Part shown: in pieces, positions 43,025 to 51,863 of the stretch
How the letters are laid out: each line of letters begins with the position of its first letter
Numbering within the stretch: position 1 is the first letter of the stretch
From: an uncultured Bilophila sp.
GTDB taxonomy: Bacteria > Desulfobacterota > Desulfovibrionia > Desulfovibrionales > Desulfovibrionaceae
Direction: 5' to 3'
NCBI GenBank assembly: GCA_959604115.1
Contig: CAUHBW010000001.1
Coordinates: 1-62,261 of the forward strand
Length of the DNA stretch: 62,261 nt
The notes under the pieces: model-generated
Database searches by the model: none
Told to the model about the DNA's origin: nothing
What the model saw: the letters and a program-made list of their open reading frames with translations, nothing else
Translations under genes and position numbers: made by a program

Positions 43025-43939
43025 ATGATTGCAGGACGGATTCTCAACATACAGCATTTTTGTATTCACGATGGACCGGGCATCCGCACGACCGTCTTCT
43101 TCAAAGGATGCCCGCTGCACTGCCTGTGGTGCTCAAACCCCAACATGCAGCGGTTCGAAAGGGAACTCGCCTACGCCAAAACCCGCTGCATCGGGTGCGG
43201 GTCATGTGTCAGGGGCTGTCCCGAACGGTGCCTCGCGCTGACGGAGGACGGGCTCGTCGTCGACCGCGAACGCTGCACCCTGTGCGGAAAGTGTACCGAC
43301 GTCTGCCCCGGCAAGGCGATCCGTTTCGACGGGATCGACATGACGGTGGAGCAGGTGATGGACGAAGTGTCCCAAGACAGAGCCTTCTACCGGAATTCCG
43401 GGGGCGGGGTCACGCTCTCGGGCGGCGAGGCTCTGTCCCAAAAGGACTTTACCGTTGCGCTGCTGCGGGCCTGCAAGGACGCCGGGCTGCACACCGCTCT
43501 CGAAACGACCGCCTGTGTCCCCTACGACCGTTTTCTTGAGACGGTCGAACTCGTGGATCACCTGTTCATCGATGTGAAGCATTTTTCCGCCGAGAAGCAC
43601 AAGGCCGTCACGGGCGCGGACAACGCGACGATCCTCGAAAACGTCCGGCGGATACAGCGCGCGCACCCGAACGTGCACATCCGCATCCCGGTCATTCCGA
43701 CCATCAACGACACGGAAGCCGAACTGGAAGCCATCGCCCGTTTCCTCGATCCGCTCTCCGGCGTCAGAGACATCGAACTGCTGCAATACCATGATCTGGG
43801 ACTGGCGAAGTACGAACAGATCGGAAGGCCCTATCCGCTCGCGGGGATCGCCAAGTACGATCTCGCGCGCCTTGAAGCTCTGGTCGCCTTTTTCAGGGAA
43901 AAGTGCCCCTCCCGCGAGGTGCTCTGTCAGGCATCGTAA
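43025..43939 (+). CDS. Glycyl radical enzyme activating enzyme (radical SAM)
   Basis: A 304-residue radical SAM protein that would generate the radical on G773 of the neighbouring enzyme. The radical SAM cluster is CPLHCLWC (C29, C33, C36). An inserted ferredoxin-like region has two further [4Fe-4S] motifs, C55/C58/C61/C65 and C84/C87/C90/C94, as in the activases of dehydratase-type GREs and unlike PFL activase. SGGEALSQ is the SAM-binding GGE motif, and LETTACVP and DVKHFSAEKHKAVTG are typical of the family. GGAGACAGG precedes the ATG. Confidence 0.95.
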   Translation: MIAGRILNIQHFCIHDGPGIRTTVFFKGCPLHCLWCSNPNMQRFERELAYAKTRCIGCGSCVRGCPERCLALTEDGLVVDRERCTLCGKCTDVCPGKAIRFDGIDMTVEQVMDEVSQDRAFYRNSGGGVTLSGGEALSQKDFTVALLRACKDAGLHTALETTACVPYDRFLETVELVDHLFIDVKHFSAEKHKAVTGADNATILENVRRIQRAHPNVHIRIPVIPTINDTEAELEAIARFLDPLSGVRDIELLQYHDLGLAKYEQIGRPYPLAGIAKYDLARLEALVAFFREKCPSREVLCQAS

Positions 43940-43953
43940 ACCAAGGAGCCGAT

Positions 43954-44304
43954 ATGGAAGCAAAGGAAATCCTCTTTTTCGCGCCTCCCGACGAGCGGGA
44001 AGGCGTGCGGCGCATCAGGACGGACGGCGGGGCGGAGGACGTCCTGTACAACCTCTACACGAACAGGACCGAATCCGGCGAGGTCGTTTCCGGCTATTGG
44101 GAATGCTTCAAGGGCAAAATCGTCATCGAATCCTACCCGATGGACGAAATCTGCTTCATCACCGAAGGTTCCGCAACACTTATCGGCAAAGGAGGCGAGG
44201 AACGCACGCTGCGTCCGGGAGACGTCGTACTCATTCCCAAGGGTGCGTATTCGCACTGGGTCATCCCGGAACGTGTGAAAAAAGTCTATTTCATCGCACG
44301 CTGA
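43954..44304 (+). CDS. Small cupin-domain protein
   Basis: A 116-residue single-domain cupin, similar in layout to the Cupin_3/ureidoglycine-aminohydrolase-like and EutQ-like proteins: ECFKGKIVIESYPMDEICFITEGSATLIGKGG and LRPGDVVLIPKGAYSHWVIPE. A complete metal-binding HxH set is not obvious; only the late His of YSHW is seen. AAGGAG precedes the ATG, 14 nt after the activase gene. It may process or isomerise an intermediate or bind a ligand; the role is unknown. Confidence 0.87.
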   Translation: MEAKEILFFAPPDEREGVRRIRTDGGAEDVLYNLYTNRTESGEVVSGYWECFKGKIVIESYPMDEICFITEGSATLIGKGGEERTLRPGDVVLIPKGAYSHWVIPERVKKVYFIAR

Positions 44305-44358
44305 CGCCGTGCCCCGAGGCCGGTTCTTCCCCCCAAAAATCAACACTGTGAGGGAGTC

Positions 44359-45384
44359 ATGTCTTATTTCCGTACGTTGAAGAGCCTCATCGCCGCGCTG
44401 TGCCTTTCCCTGATCGCGCTGGTCCCCGCGCACGCCAAGGAAGTCGTGAAGTTCGCTCAGGCCAACCAGTTCCGCCTGTTGGGCTACGGCACCGAGCACG
44501 TCGGCGTGTACCCGTTTCTGGGCGTCCTTCAGTATTACATGCAACTCCCCGAAATCAAGGGCAAGTACGAATTCAAGCACGTCGGCAACGTGTACAAGTC
44601 CCCCAACGAATGCCTGACAGCGGTCGCTTCCGGAGCCGTGCAGATCAGCTACTCCGGCCCCGCGTTTCTGGAGCAGTTCAATCCGAACTGGAAGGTCGCG
44701 TCCGCGCCCGGCCTGTTCGAGAACTTCGAGCACTTTCAGCGCACGGTGAACACCCCGGCGTGGCAGAAGATGGTCAAGGAGCTTGAGGAAAAGCAGAACA
44801 TCAAGGTCATCAAGTGGATCGGAAGCCTCGGCAGCTTCATGCTTTTCACCAACAAGCCCATCAGCACGGTCGAGGACGTCGCCGGTCTGCGCATCCGCTA
44901 CAACGGGGCCACGGGCTACGCCGCCGCGCTGAACAAGTTCAAGACCACTCCCGTCGCCCTGCCGTTCACCGAAGTCGTTTCCGCGCTCCAGACGAACATG
45001 ATCGACGGCCTCATCAGCGAAATCCAGGCCGCCCCGTGGTACGATCTGCCCCGCTACGCCAAGAATCTGGTCCCCATCACCTGGGTTTCCTCCCCGATGT
45101 GCCTCATCGTCAACGCCAAGTGGTGGAACGGCCTCGACAAGACCGCCAGGGAAATCTTCACCTACGCCCTGATGACGCCGAGCACCCATCAGTTCCTTGA
45201 CGAGGACGAGGCCCGCCAGATCGACGAATGGGGCACCACGACGCCCAGTACGGAAAAGTCCTCGCTTTCGCCCGAAGAAACCAAGCGCTGGAAGGAGCTG
45301 CTGCACGAAGCCGGAGCCGAATTCGTGAAGGACGTTCCGGCCGAGCTGCTGCAGGCCGCCGAAGCCTGCCGCGCGAAGAACTGA
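44359..45384 (+). CDS. TRAP transporter substrate-binding protein (DctP family), operon 3
   Basis: A 341-residue periplasmic binding protein. The signal peptide ends near AHA-KEVV. Features are VVKFAQANQFRLLGYGTEHVG at the mature start, LRIRYNGATGYAAALNKF (ligand Arg) and LPFTEVVSALQTNMIDGLISEI. It differs from the DctP proteins of operons 1 and 2 and probably carries the GRE substrate or its product. It lies 54 nt after the cupin gene. The 206-nt gap to dctQ has a large stem-loop. Confidence 0.94.
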   Translation: MSYFRTLKSLIAALCLSLIALVPAHAKEVVKFAQANQFRLLGYGTEHVGVYPFLGVLQYYMQLPEIKGKYEFKHVGNVYKSPNECLTAVASGAVQISYSGPAFLEQFNPNWKVASAPGLFENFEHFQRTVNTPAWQKMVKELEEKQNIKVIKWIGSLGSFMLFTNKPISTVEDVAGLRIRYNGATGYAAALNKFKTTPVALPFTEVVSALQTNMIDGLISEIQAAPWYDLPRYAKNLVPITWVSSPMCLIVNAKWWNGLDKTAREIFTYALMTPSTHQFLDEDEARQIDEWGTTTPSTEKSSLSPEETKRWKELLHEAGAEFVKDVPAELLQAAEACRAKN

Positions 45385-45488
45385 ACACGCTCCGGATGGC
45401 GGCCCTCCGCCGGACGGCCCGCCTCCGCTCCCGGCACCCGCGATACGGATCATGACCGACGCCGCGCCGGACGCATTCCCCCCTCCCC

Positions 45489-45526
45489 GCGCCGGGGAAG
45501 GAAAACCCCGTTCCCTTCCCCGGCGC
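45489..45526 (+). other. Stem-loop between dctP and dctQ (TRAP operon 3)
   Basis: A perfect 13-bp inverted repeat (45489-45501 with 45514-45526), 12-nt loop, in the 206-nt gap after dctP. No T-run. Confidence 0.7.
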
Positions 45527-45590
45527 CCCATCCGGAGGCATGCGCCCGGCCCCGAAAAACCGCCCTAACCGTCAACAGAGAGGACGCGCT

Positions 45591-46070
45591 ATGAAGTCAC
45601 TGATCGACAGATGCATCAAGGGGTGGATCGTCTTTTGGAGCGCTGTTTTTTTCATCGGCGTTTTCATCAATTTCCTCGAGATCATCCTGCGATTCTTCTT
45701 CAGCTATTCCATCGATCTGTTCTACGACATCCCGGTCTGGTGCACCGTCTGGGCGACGCTGCTCGTTTCCGGCCCCATCCTGCTCGACGGCGAACACGTT
45801 TCCATCGACGCCCTGCAGTCCCTCCTCAAGGGCGGCGTCAAGAAGGCTTTCTCCATCCTCAACGCCGCCATCGTGCTCGTGTTCGGAATCGTCTTCACCT
45901 ACGGCGGCATCCTGTTCGTCTCGGAGCTGTACCGCTTCAACACGGTCTATACGCGCTCCATATCCGTCCCTTCGTGGCTGATCGAAGCGTGCGTCCCTCT
46001 GGGGCTGTTCCTCTTCACCTGCTGCGCCGTGTATGATCTGTACAAGAAGATCATGAAGAACAACGATTAA
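45591..46070 (+). CDS. TRAP transporter small membrane subunit (DctQ family), operon 3
   Basis: A 159-residue protein with four hydrophobic segments (about 10-33, 45-66, 82-105 and 125-147), the size and profile of DctQ, between dctP and dctM. AGAGAGGA precedes the ATG at 45591. The usual WxEE signature is altered to YDIPVWCTVWATLLV, so identification leans on context. Confidence 0.9.
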   Translation: MKSLIDRCIKGWIVFWSAVFFIGVFINFLEIILRFFFSYSIDLFYDIPVWCTVWATLLVSGPILLDGEHVSIDALQSLLKGGVKKAFSILNAAIVLVFGIVFTYGGILFVSELYRFNTVYTRSISVPSWLIEACVPLGLFLFTCCAVYDLYKKIMKNND

Positions 46071-46096
46071 CCGCACACACGCCGAAGGGGTCGGTT

Positions 46097-47380
46097 ATGG
46101 ATATCTATGCTTCGTTGGCTCTGGCTTCCGCGGTCGTCATGTTCCTCATCGGGACGCCTCTGGCTGTGACGTTCAGCCTTTCCTCGGTCATCGTCCTGAT
46201 TTACGTCATGGACTTTCCACTGGGAAACATCGCGCAGCTCTTCTTCATTTCCATCAACGGGTACACCCTGCTCGCCATGCCCTTCTTCATTCTCGCGGGC
46301 AACATCATTCTGCGCTGCGACGGGATGCGGCACCTCCGCGACTTCATGAACGGGCTGCTCGGCGGCATTCACGGCGGCATGGCGGCGGCGCTGGTCATCT
46401 TCGCGGCGTTCCTCGGCAGCATTTCCGGTTCCGCCACGGCCTGCCTTGCGGTCATCGGCACGGTATTCGTGCCCATGCTGGTCGAATCCGGCTATTCCCG
46501 CGCCTACGTTTCCGGCCTGACGGTGGTCAACGCGGGGCTCGGCGCGGTCATCCCCCCCAGCGTCTTCCTGATCATTTTCGGCGCGAGCAACCGCGTCTCC
46601 ATCGCCGATCTGTTCATCGGCGGCATCGGACCCGGCCTGCTCGCGGCGTTCCTCATGATCCTCTACGTGCTCTTTTCGTCGAAGAAGCGCGGCTTCCGCT
46701 CCACGATCACCATGCGCCCCGAGGAAAAGCGCAGGGCCTTCATTCGCTCGCTGCCCATCATCTTCATGCCTCTCATCGTGCTCGGCGGCATCTACTCGGG
46801 CGTGTTTTCCCCCACGCAGGCCGCGTCCGTGGCCGTCTTCTACTCGCTCTTCATTTCCGTGGCCTGCTACAAGGGCTTCAAGGCGCGCCACCTGCTCGAC
46901 GCCATCGTCGAAACGACCCGCCTTTCCAGCATGATCTATCTCCTCTGCGTCGGCGGCGAACTGTTCGGCAAGGTCATCGGATACATCGGCGTCCCTCAGA
47001 TGATCACGGAATGGGTCGTGAGCTTCAACTTCGGCCCGGTCACCTTTCTGCTGGTCGCGCAGGCGCTTCTGCTCGGCATGGGCTTTTTCTTCTCCAGCTT
47101 TCCCATGGTCATCATCGTATTGCCGCTGTTCATGCCCAGCGTGCATGCCCTGGGCATCGATCCGGTCCTGTACGGGGTTCTGGCCATCTTCTGCTCCATC
47201 ATCGGAGAAGTGACGCCCCCCATGGGGCCGCAGCTGTGGGTCGCCGGACCAATCTGCAAGGAAAAGATCAGCAATATCATGCGGGAAGCATGGGCTCCGC
47301 TGGGCGTACAGATCGTTTCCCTGCTCATCGTCACCCTCTGTCCCCAGATCTGCCTCTTCCTCGTTGACCTGTCGCGTTAA
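46097..47380 (+). CDS. TRAP transporter large membrane subunit (DctM family), operon 3
   Basis: A 427-residue permease. Features are LAMPFFILAGNIILRCDGMRHLRDFMN, FLGSISGSATACLAVIGTVFVP, GLGAVIPPSVFLIIFGA, GGIYSGVFSPTQAASVAVFYS and GEVTPPMGPQLWVAGPI, all matching DctM in order. It starts 26 nt after dctQ with AGGGG upstream. Confidence 0.95.
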   Translation: MDIYASLALASAVVMFLIGTPLAVTFSLSSVIVLIYVMDFPLGNIAQLFFISINGYTLLAMPFFILAGNIILRCDGMRHLRDFMNGLLGGIHGGMAAALVIFAAFLGSISGSATACLAVIGTVFVPMLVESGYSRAYVSGLTVVNAGLGAVIPPSVFLIIFGASNRVSIADLFIGGIGPGLLAAFLMILYVLFSSKKRGFRSTITMRPEEKRRAFIRSLPIIFMPLIVLGGIYSGVFSPTQAASVAVFYSLFISVACYKGFKARHLLDAIVETTRLSSMIYLLCVGGELFGKVIGYIGVPQMITEWVVSFNFGPVTFLLVAQALLLGMGFFFSSFPMVIIVLPLFMPSVHALGIDPVLYGVLAIFCSIIGEVTPPMGPQLWVAGPICKEKISNIMREAWAPLGVQIVSLLIVTLCPQICLFLVDLSR

Positions 47381-47523
47381 AAAACGGTCGGTTGTTTCGC
47401 TTCCGCAGCGCGCCGTTATCGGAGACCTCGTATGAGGCTTGCTTTATACCCCAAAAACCTCATAGTGAGGAGGCTGATTTCTGACACGGGCCTTCCCCGA
47501 TACCCTCCAATAAGGAAGCGAAT

Positions 47524-48303
47524 ATGGCTGATGAGATAAAGAAAGTCGGCGGCGCGCAAACGCTGGAAAAAGGTCTCTTGACGCTTGAATACGTGGTCGA
47601 AAACAAGACGGTCAGCCTCACGAAGCTCGCCAAGCAGATGGGAATCAACAAAAGTACCCTGTACCGATATTTATCCACCCTCAAACGGATGGGATATCTC
47701 TCGCAGGATGAAAACGACGGGTATTTCCTGACCGACAAGCTCATGAAGATGGCCATGGGCGTCGTCCCGCAAATGGAAATCCGGACCGTCGCCCTCGAAT
47801 ACCTTACCGGACTGGCGAACCAGACGGAATACAACAGCAATCTGGGCTTCTGGAACGGCAAGGAAATCCTGTATCTGGCGCAGAAGCGGCCTCATCCCAT
47901 CGGGCCCTTCATGGTGGGCGAGACGATCCCCGCGTACTGTTCCGCGCTGGGAAAGGCCATTCTGGCGTTTCTCCCGGAACAGGAAGTCGAGGAATACGTC
48001 GCCAAAACGCGGTTCAAGACCTTCACCCCGGCGACGACCGCATCCCCGGAACAGCTCCGCGCCGAACTCGCGGGCGTCCGGGAACAGGGGTACGCGGTCA
48101 TGAACGGCGAAATGCTCACCGGCCTCGTCGGCGTCGCGGTTCCGATCTTCATTTCCGGGACGACGCCGAAATACGCCCTGAGTCTGGCCGGTTCCCTGTA
48201 CGGCGACGTCCGGCAGTTCGCCGACCAGTGCGTCCCTCTGCTGCAAATGGCCGCAAAGGCCATCGCCGACCGGGTGGAACAACACAACAACATGTATGCC
48301 TGA
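47524..48303 (+). CDS. IclR-family transcriptional regulator
   Basis: A 259-residue regulator with the N-terminal winged helix (about 10-70; VSLTKLAKQMGINKSTLYRYLSTLKRMGYL) and the C-terminal IclR effector domain (about 85-250), including PAYCSALGKAILAFLPEQE and GYAVMNGEMLTGLVGVAVPIF. AAGGAAG precedes the ATG. It follows dctM by 143 nt on the same strand and is the natural candidate for control of the GRE operon through the palindrome at its promoter. Confidence 0.94.
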   Translation: MADEIKKVGGAQTLEKGLLTLEYVVENKTVSLTKLAKQMGINKSTLYRYLSTLKRMGYLSQDENDGYFLTDKLMKMAMGVVPQMEIRTVALEYLTGLANQTEYNSNLGFWNGKEILYLAQKRPHPIGPFMVGETIPAYCSALGKAILAFLPEQEVEEYVAKTRFKTFTPATTASPEQLRAELAGVREQGYAVMNGEMLTGLVGVAVPIFISGTTPKYALSLAGSLYGDVRQFADQCVPLLQMAAKAIADRVEQHNNMYA

Positions 48304-48365
48304 CGCCGCGTCGTTCTCCCTTTCCGACGGAGCGGCGCGGACAAGCGGGATCCAAAGGAGTTTGT

Positions 48366-49385
48366 ATGCGCTTCGTTCGAGTCGTTACGTTCTGTCTCGC
48401 CGTCCTCCTGGGCGCGTTGTCTTCGGCGCAGGCTCGTCCGCTGCACACCGCGTGGCTGGATGAATTCGAATACTTCGCGGCGTGGTACGCCCACGACCAG
48501 CAATGGGACAGGGAGAACGGACTTGCCGTGGATTTCAGGCTGTACCCCACGGGCAACAACCTCGTGGACAGCTTTTATGCGGACAAATGGGAACTGGCGG
48601 GGTGCGGCGGCATTCCCGCGCTCAAGGCGGTCCTGCGGGACAACGTCTCCGTACTGGGCATAGCTCTGGACGAGGCGGCGGCGAACGCGCTGTATGTCCG
48701 CCCGGACGGCCCTCTGTCGTCCCTGACGCCGACGGCTCCCGACAAAGCGGGGAAGCTGCTCGCGGGAAAACGGATCCTCTGTCCCCTGGGAACGAGCGCG
48801 CATCAGCTGGTCACGGCATTGCTGGACCGCGCCGGACTGACCGACAAAGACGTCGTCCTCATCGACGCGTCTCCCGAGTCCGCGCTCGAAGCCTTCGGCA
48901 AGGGCATGGGAGACGCCGTCGCGCTCTGGGCTCCGCTGAGCTACGCGGCGGAGGAGGCGGGATTCCGCCGTGTGGCCGACGGCGCGGACTGCGGCCTGTT
49001 CCAGCCTACGCTGCTGCTGGTGGACAAGAGGGTCGCCGCCGAGCGTCCCGATGACGTCCGGGCCTTCATGCGCGGCTACGACAGGGCGACGGCGTTTTTC
49101 CGGCAACAGCCGCAGGAGGCGCTCGTGCCTTTGTACCAGCGCTTCCACAAGGAAACGACGGGCAAGGAGCTTTCCGCCGCATACGCTCTGCGCGCGATCC
49201 GGGAACACCGCCCGTTCGACGGGGACGAACGGAAACAAGTGCTCACGGCCGGCGCGGAGAACGGTTCCCTGTCCGCGAAGCTGAAGGGCCTCATCGCCTT
49301 CTACCGGAAGCACAACGCGCTGAGTCACAAGGAAGCGGCGCGGCTGGGCGAAACGGCCTTTTACGCGCCGGAACATACGGAATAA
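48366..49385 (+). CDS. ABC-type substrate-binding protein (NMT1/SsuA-like), orphan
   Basis: A 339-residue periplasmic protein of the NMT1/nitrate-sulfonate-taurine binding family. The signal peptide MRFVRVVTFCLAVLLGALSS is cleaved near AQA-RPLH. The domain follows with HTAWLDEFEYFAAWYAHDQQW, LAGCGGIPALKAVL and LGTSAHQLVTALLDRAGL. No ATPase or permease gene lies nearby, so it is an orphan receptor at the end of the GRE cluster. It might serve a distant ABC transporter or act as a sensor. AAAGGAG precedes the ATG, 62 nt after iclR. Confidence 0.87.
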   Translation: MRFVRVVTFCLAVLLGALSSAQARPLHTAWLDEFEYFAAWYAHDQQWDRENGLAVDFRLYPTGNNLVDSFYADKWELAGCGGIPALKAVLRDNVSVLGIALDEAAANALYVRPDGPLSSLTPTAPDKAGKLLAGKRILCPLGTSAHQLVTALLDRAGLTDKDVVLIDASPESALEAFGKGMGDAVALWAPLSYAAEEAGFRRVADGADCGLFQPTLLLVDKRVAAERPDDVRAFMRGYDRATAFFRQQPQEALVPLYQRFHKETTGKELSAAYALRAIREHRPFDGDERKQVLTAGAENGSLSAKLKGLIAFYRKHNALSHKEAARLGETAFYAPEHTE

Positions 49386-49853
49386 TCCGTAACGGCGGCG
49401 GGGCCTTTCCGAAGGCCGCACCTTGGTTACGATTGAGCAAACTTTTTAGGCTCTGTCACGGAATTCGATTGATGCCGACGTGCAAAGCGTATTGACCACG
49501 GGCTTTCATTTTCGCATCGCGAAAGGCCCCCAAAACGGATACGCCGTCTCCCATTGGCCCGTTTTTTTGAAAAACAGCAATCCATCCGACAGAGCACCCT
49601 TTTCCAAGCAGTTGGACGGCTGAAGACGCCCTCGGTCCTCGTGACGGCGGGCTCTGACGAGATGCTCGCGGTGGACGGATGTCCGGCCTCCACCGCCTCA
49701 GCCGTTTTCTTGAACACGGCCTTCTCGAAGGCGCCTCCTGTTTCTCCAAGGGCTTTGGCCTTCCCGCCTCAGCCCTTTTCGCATTCGACGGCGGTCAAAC
49801 GGGCCGACCGGCGCGACGGCTCCGGGTCGGCCCCAAACAGTTGGGAGAGCGTG
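49386..49853. other. 468-bp region without an intact gene
   Basis: No convincing gene. A block near 49450-49610 reads as short open fragments in several frames with stops between, which could be debris of an insertion sequence or gene, but I do not recognise a family. Confidence 0.4.
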
Positions 49854-50771
49854 ATGACGCACCTTCGCGAAACGACGGGAAAAGGCTTTCTGGCTCTCGC
49901 CATCAGCTCCCTTCTCTGGGGCGGGACGGTGATTCTCTGGAAACGGCTCCAGCACGTTCCGGTTTCCGAGATACTGGCCTGCCGCATCGTGTTTTCCGTC
50001 CTCGTCATGCTCCCGTTCTTCCTCGCCGGAGAGCGGCTCCGGCGTGTCCGTTCCCTGCTCGCCTCTCCCCGGGAACTGGGCTGGCTGTTTCTATCGGCCT
50101 TCCTGATCGGCTCCAACTGGCTCGCCTACATGGGGGCCACCACGCTCGGGCGGATGCTGGAACTCAGCCTCGGCTGCTTTTCCATTCCGCTCCTGAGCGC
50201 CTTCGTCGGAACCGCCGTACTGCACGAACGTCTTTCCCCTCTGCGGAAGTGCGCGTTCGCCGTCGCGGGCGTCGGCGTGGGCTACGCCTTCTTTTCCTAC
50301 AGCGAAATCCCCTGGTTCGGCCTCTACGTACCCTTCTCTTTCGTCCTGTACGGCCTCGTCCGACGGCAGATCAAGGTCGAAGCCCTCGAAGGCATGCTGA
50401 TAGAAAACGGACTGCTGTTTCCCCTCGCCGGAGCGTGGCTTCTCTGGCAGGGGCATCTGGGCAACGAATACGTGCTGTCCCCCTCCGCCGGCGACTTTCT
50501 GCTGCTGTTCTTCTCCGGGATCATCACGCTGATCCCCATCACGCTGTACATCTACGCCGTGCGTCATGTGGAGTTCATCACCGTAGGTTTTTTCCAGTTC
50601 GTTTCCCCGTCCATCGTCATGCTGCTCGGCGTCTGCGTCTACGGCGAAACGCTTTCCGTCGAACGCCTGTTCGTCTTTCTGTGCATCTGGGCTTCGCTGG
50701 CCTTCTACATGCTCGACGGCATACGGGAACACGCCCGCCGCGACGCTTCCGACCCCTCGGGGCATCCCTGA
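49854..50771 (+). CDS. rarD: RarD-type EamA transporter
   Basis: A 305-residue, ten-helix DMT protein matching RarD: GFLALAISSLLWGGTVILWKRLQHVPVSEILACRIVFS at the N-terminus, FLIGSNWLAYMGATT, and RHVEFITVGFFQFVSPSIVMLLGV in the second repeat; the substitution of the usual YWK/HR pattern is minor. It sits in the inner membrane. GGGAGAG precedes the ATG at 49854; longer frames upstream lack a site. The substrate of RarD proteins is not settled. It is monocistronic or co-transcribed with the next gene (133 nt gap). Confidence 0.9.
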   Translation: MTHLRETTGKGFLALAISSLLWGGTVILWKRLQHVPVSEILACRIVFSVLVMLPFFLAGERLRRVRSLLASPRELGWLFLSAFLIGSNWLAYMGATTLGRMLELSLGCFSIPLLSAFVGTAVLHERLSPLRKCAFAVAGVGVGYAFFSYSEIPWFGLYVPFSFVLYGLVRRQIKVEALEGMLIENGLLFPLAGAWLLWQGHLGNEYVLSPSAGDFLLLFFSGIITLIPITLYIYAVRHVEFITVGFFQFVSPSIVMLLGVCVYGETLSVERLFVFLCIWASLAFYMLDGIREHARRDASDPSGHP

Positions 50772-50904
50772 CGGGCTTTCCGACCGAACAACGAGGCGGG
50801 AGGGCATGATTCTTGCCCGAAACGGGAAAAAGTCATAGGGTCCGGAAGAGGTGCATCACCTTGTGAAACCACCGGGCCCGCGCCCGTATTCGACCGGAGG
50901 AGAG

Positions 50905-51483
50905 ATGAAGTATTTTGATTTTGAAATCATGGGATTGAAAAGGAAACTGCCCTATGTGCAGGTAGGCGAAAATCTGGCGCTGGCCAGCTTCGTAGTGCTG
51001 TCCGACACCGAGCTGATCCGGACCGTGGCTCCGGAACTGGTGAAGCGCCTCCCCGAAGTGGACGTGCTCATGACCGCCGAGGCCAAGGGCATCTGCCTCA
51101 CCTACGAAATCAGCCGTCTGATGGGCATGAAGGACTTCGTCGTGGCCCGAAAGAGCCGCAAGCCCTACATGCAGGATCCCGTCTCCCATTCCGTCCGTTC
51201 CGTCACCACCCAGAAGGAACAGCACCTCTGGCTGGACGGCTGCGAAGCCGAAAAGCTCAAGGGCAAACGCGTGGCCCTCATCGACGACGTGATCGCCACC
51301 GGCGAATCCCTTGAGGCGCTCGAAACGCTGGCCAAGTCGGCGGGAGCCAACATCGTGGCCCGCGCCGCCATCCTCGCGGAACTGGAATCCGTCCACCGCA
51401 CCGACATCATTTATCTGAAGGAACATTACGTGTTCCGTCCGAACCCCGACGGCACCTTTACCCCGATTGAAACGCTCAAGTAG
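50905..51483 (+). CDS. Adenine/xanthine phosphoribosyltransferase-like protein
   Basis: A 192-residue type I phosphoribosyltransferase. The PRPP-binding motif VALIDDVIATGESLEAL (about 127-143) is typical, with VLMTAEAKGICLTYEISRLMG and VVARKSRKPY as in adenine/xanthine PRT relatives. Purine salvage from a free base and PRPP is the family role; which base is not clear. GGAGGAGAG precedes the ATG. A strong hairpin follows the stop. Confidence 0.85.
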   Translation: MKYFDFEIMGLKRKLPYVQVGENLALASFVVLSDTELIRTVAPELVKRLPEVDVLMTAEAKGICLTYEISRLMGMKDFVVARKSRKPYMQDPVSHSVRSVTTQKEQHLWLDGCEAEKLKGKRVALIDDVIATGESLEALETLAKSAGANIVARAAILAELESVHRTDIIYLKEHYVFRPNPDGTFTPIETLK

Positions 51484-51863
51484 AGCCGACGGCCTTTAGT
51501 CTCGTTTTAACGGTTCATGCCGCCGAAGATGCGGTCTTCGGCGGCATCCGGGCCGCTTCCCGACGGGCCCCCGCCTTTCAGCGTTGAAAGACCCGTTCCG
51601 CCGCCTCTTTGCCCGCCCGCATTCCCTCCCTGCCCTGCGGCGTTCTTCCGCGCGCCGCCCTTCTCCCTGCCGGACAGCACCATCGGACGCCGAAAAAAAC
51701 GGCGCGAAGGCTCGCCTTTCGCCGCCGTCATGCTTGCACCGCGCGTTATTTTGGTGAACAATCCGCCGACGGCGTCCCGGGGAGGGGACCATTGGGGCAC
51801 CGCCGGCACTCACAACGTCACTCACGGTCGCCGGACCGAACACCAACACGGGAGAGGAGTTTT
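51484..51863. other. Leader region of gltS2
   Basis: No gene is supported. It holds a perfect 13-bp hairpin (51517-51547) and the promoter of gltS2, which I could not define. Confidence 0.45.
51517..51547 (+). terminator. Hairpin downstream of the phosphoribosyltransferase gene
   Basis: A perfect 13-bp stem (51517-51529 with 51535-51547) and 5-nt loop, 33 nt after the stop. It lacks a T-run, so termination by this hairpin alone is uncertain. Confidence 0.5.

Noticed and set aside
40558..43939. A GRE bacterial microcompartment locus
   Set aside because: No shell-protein, aldehyde dehydrogenase or phosphotransacylase genes are present in the neighbouring sequence.
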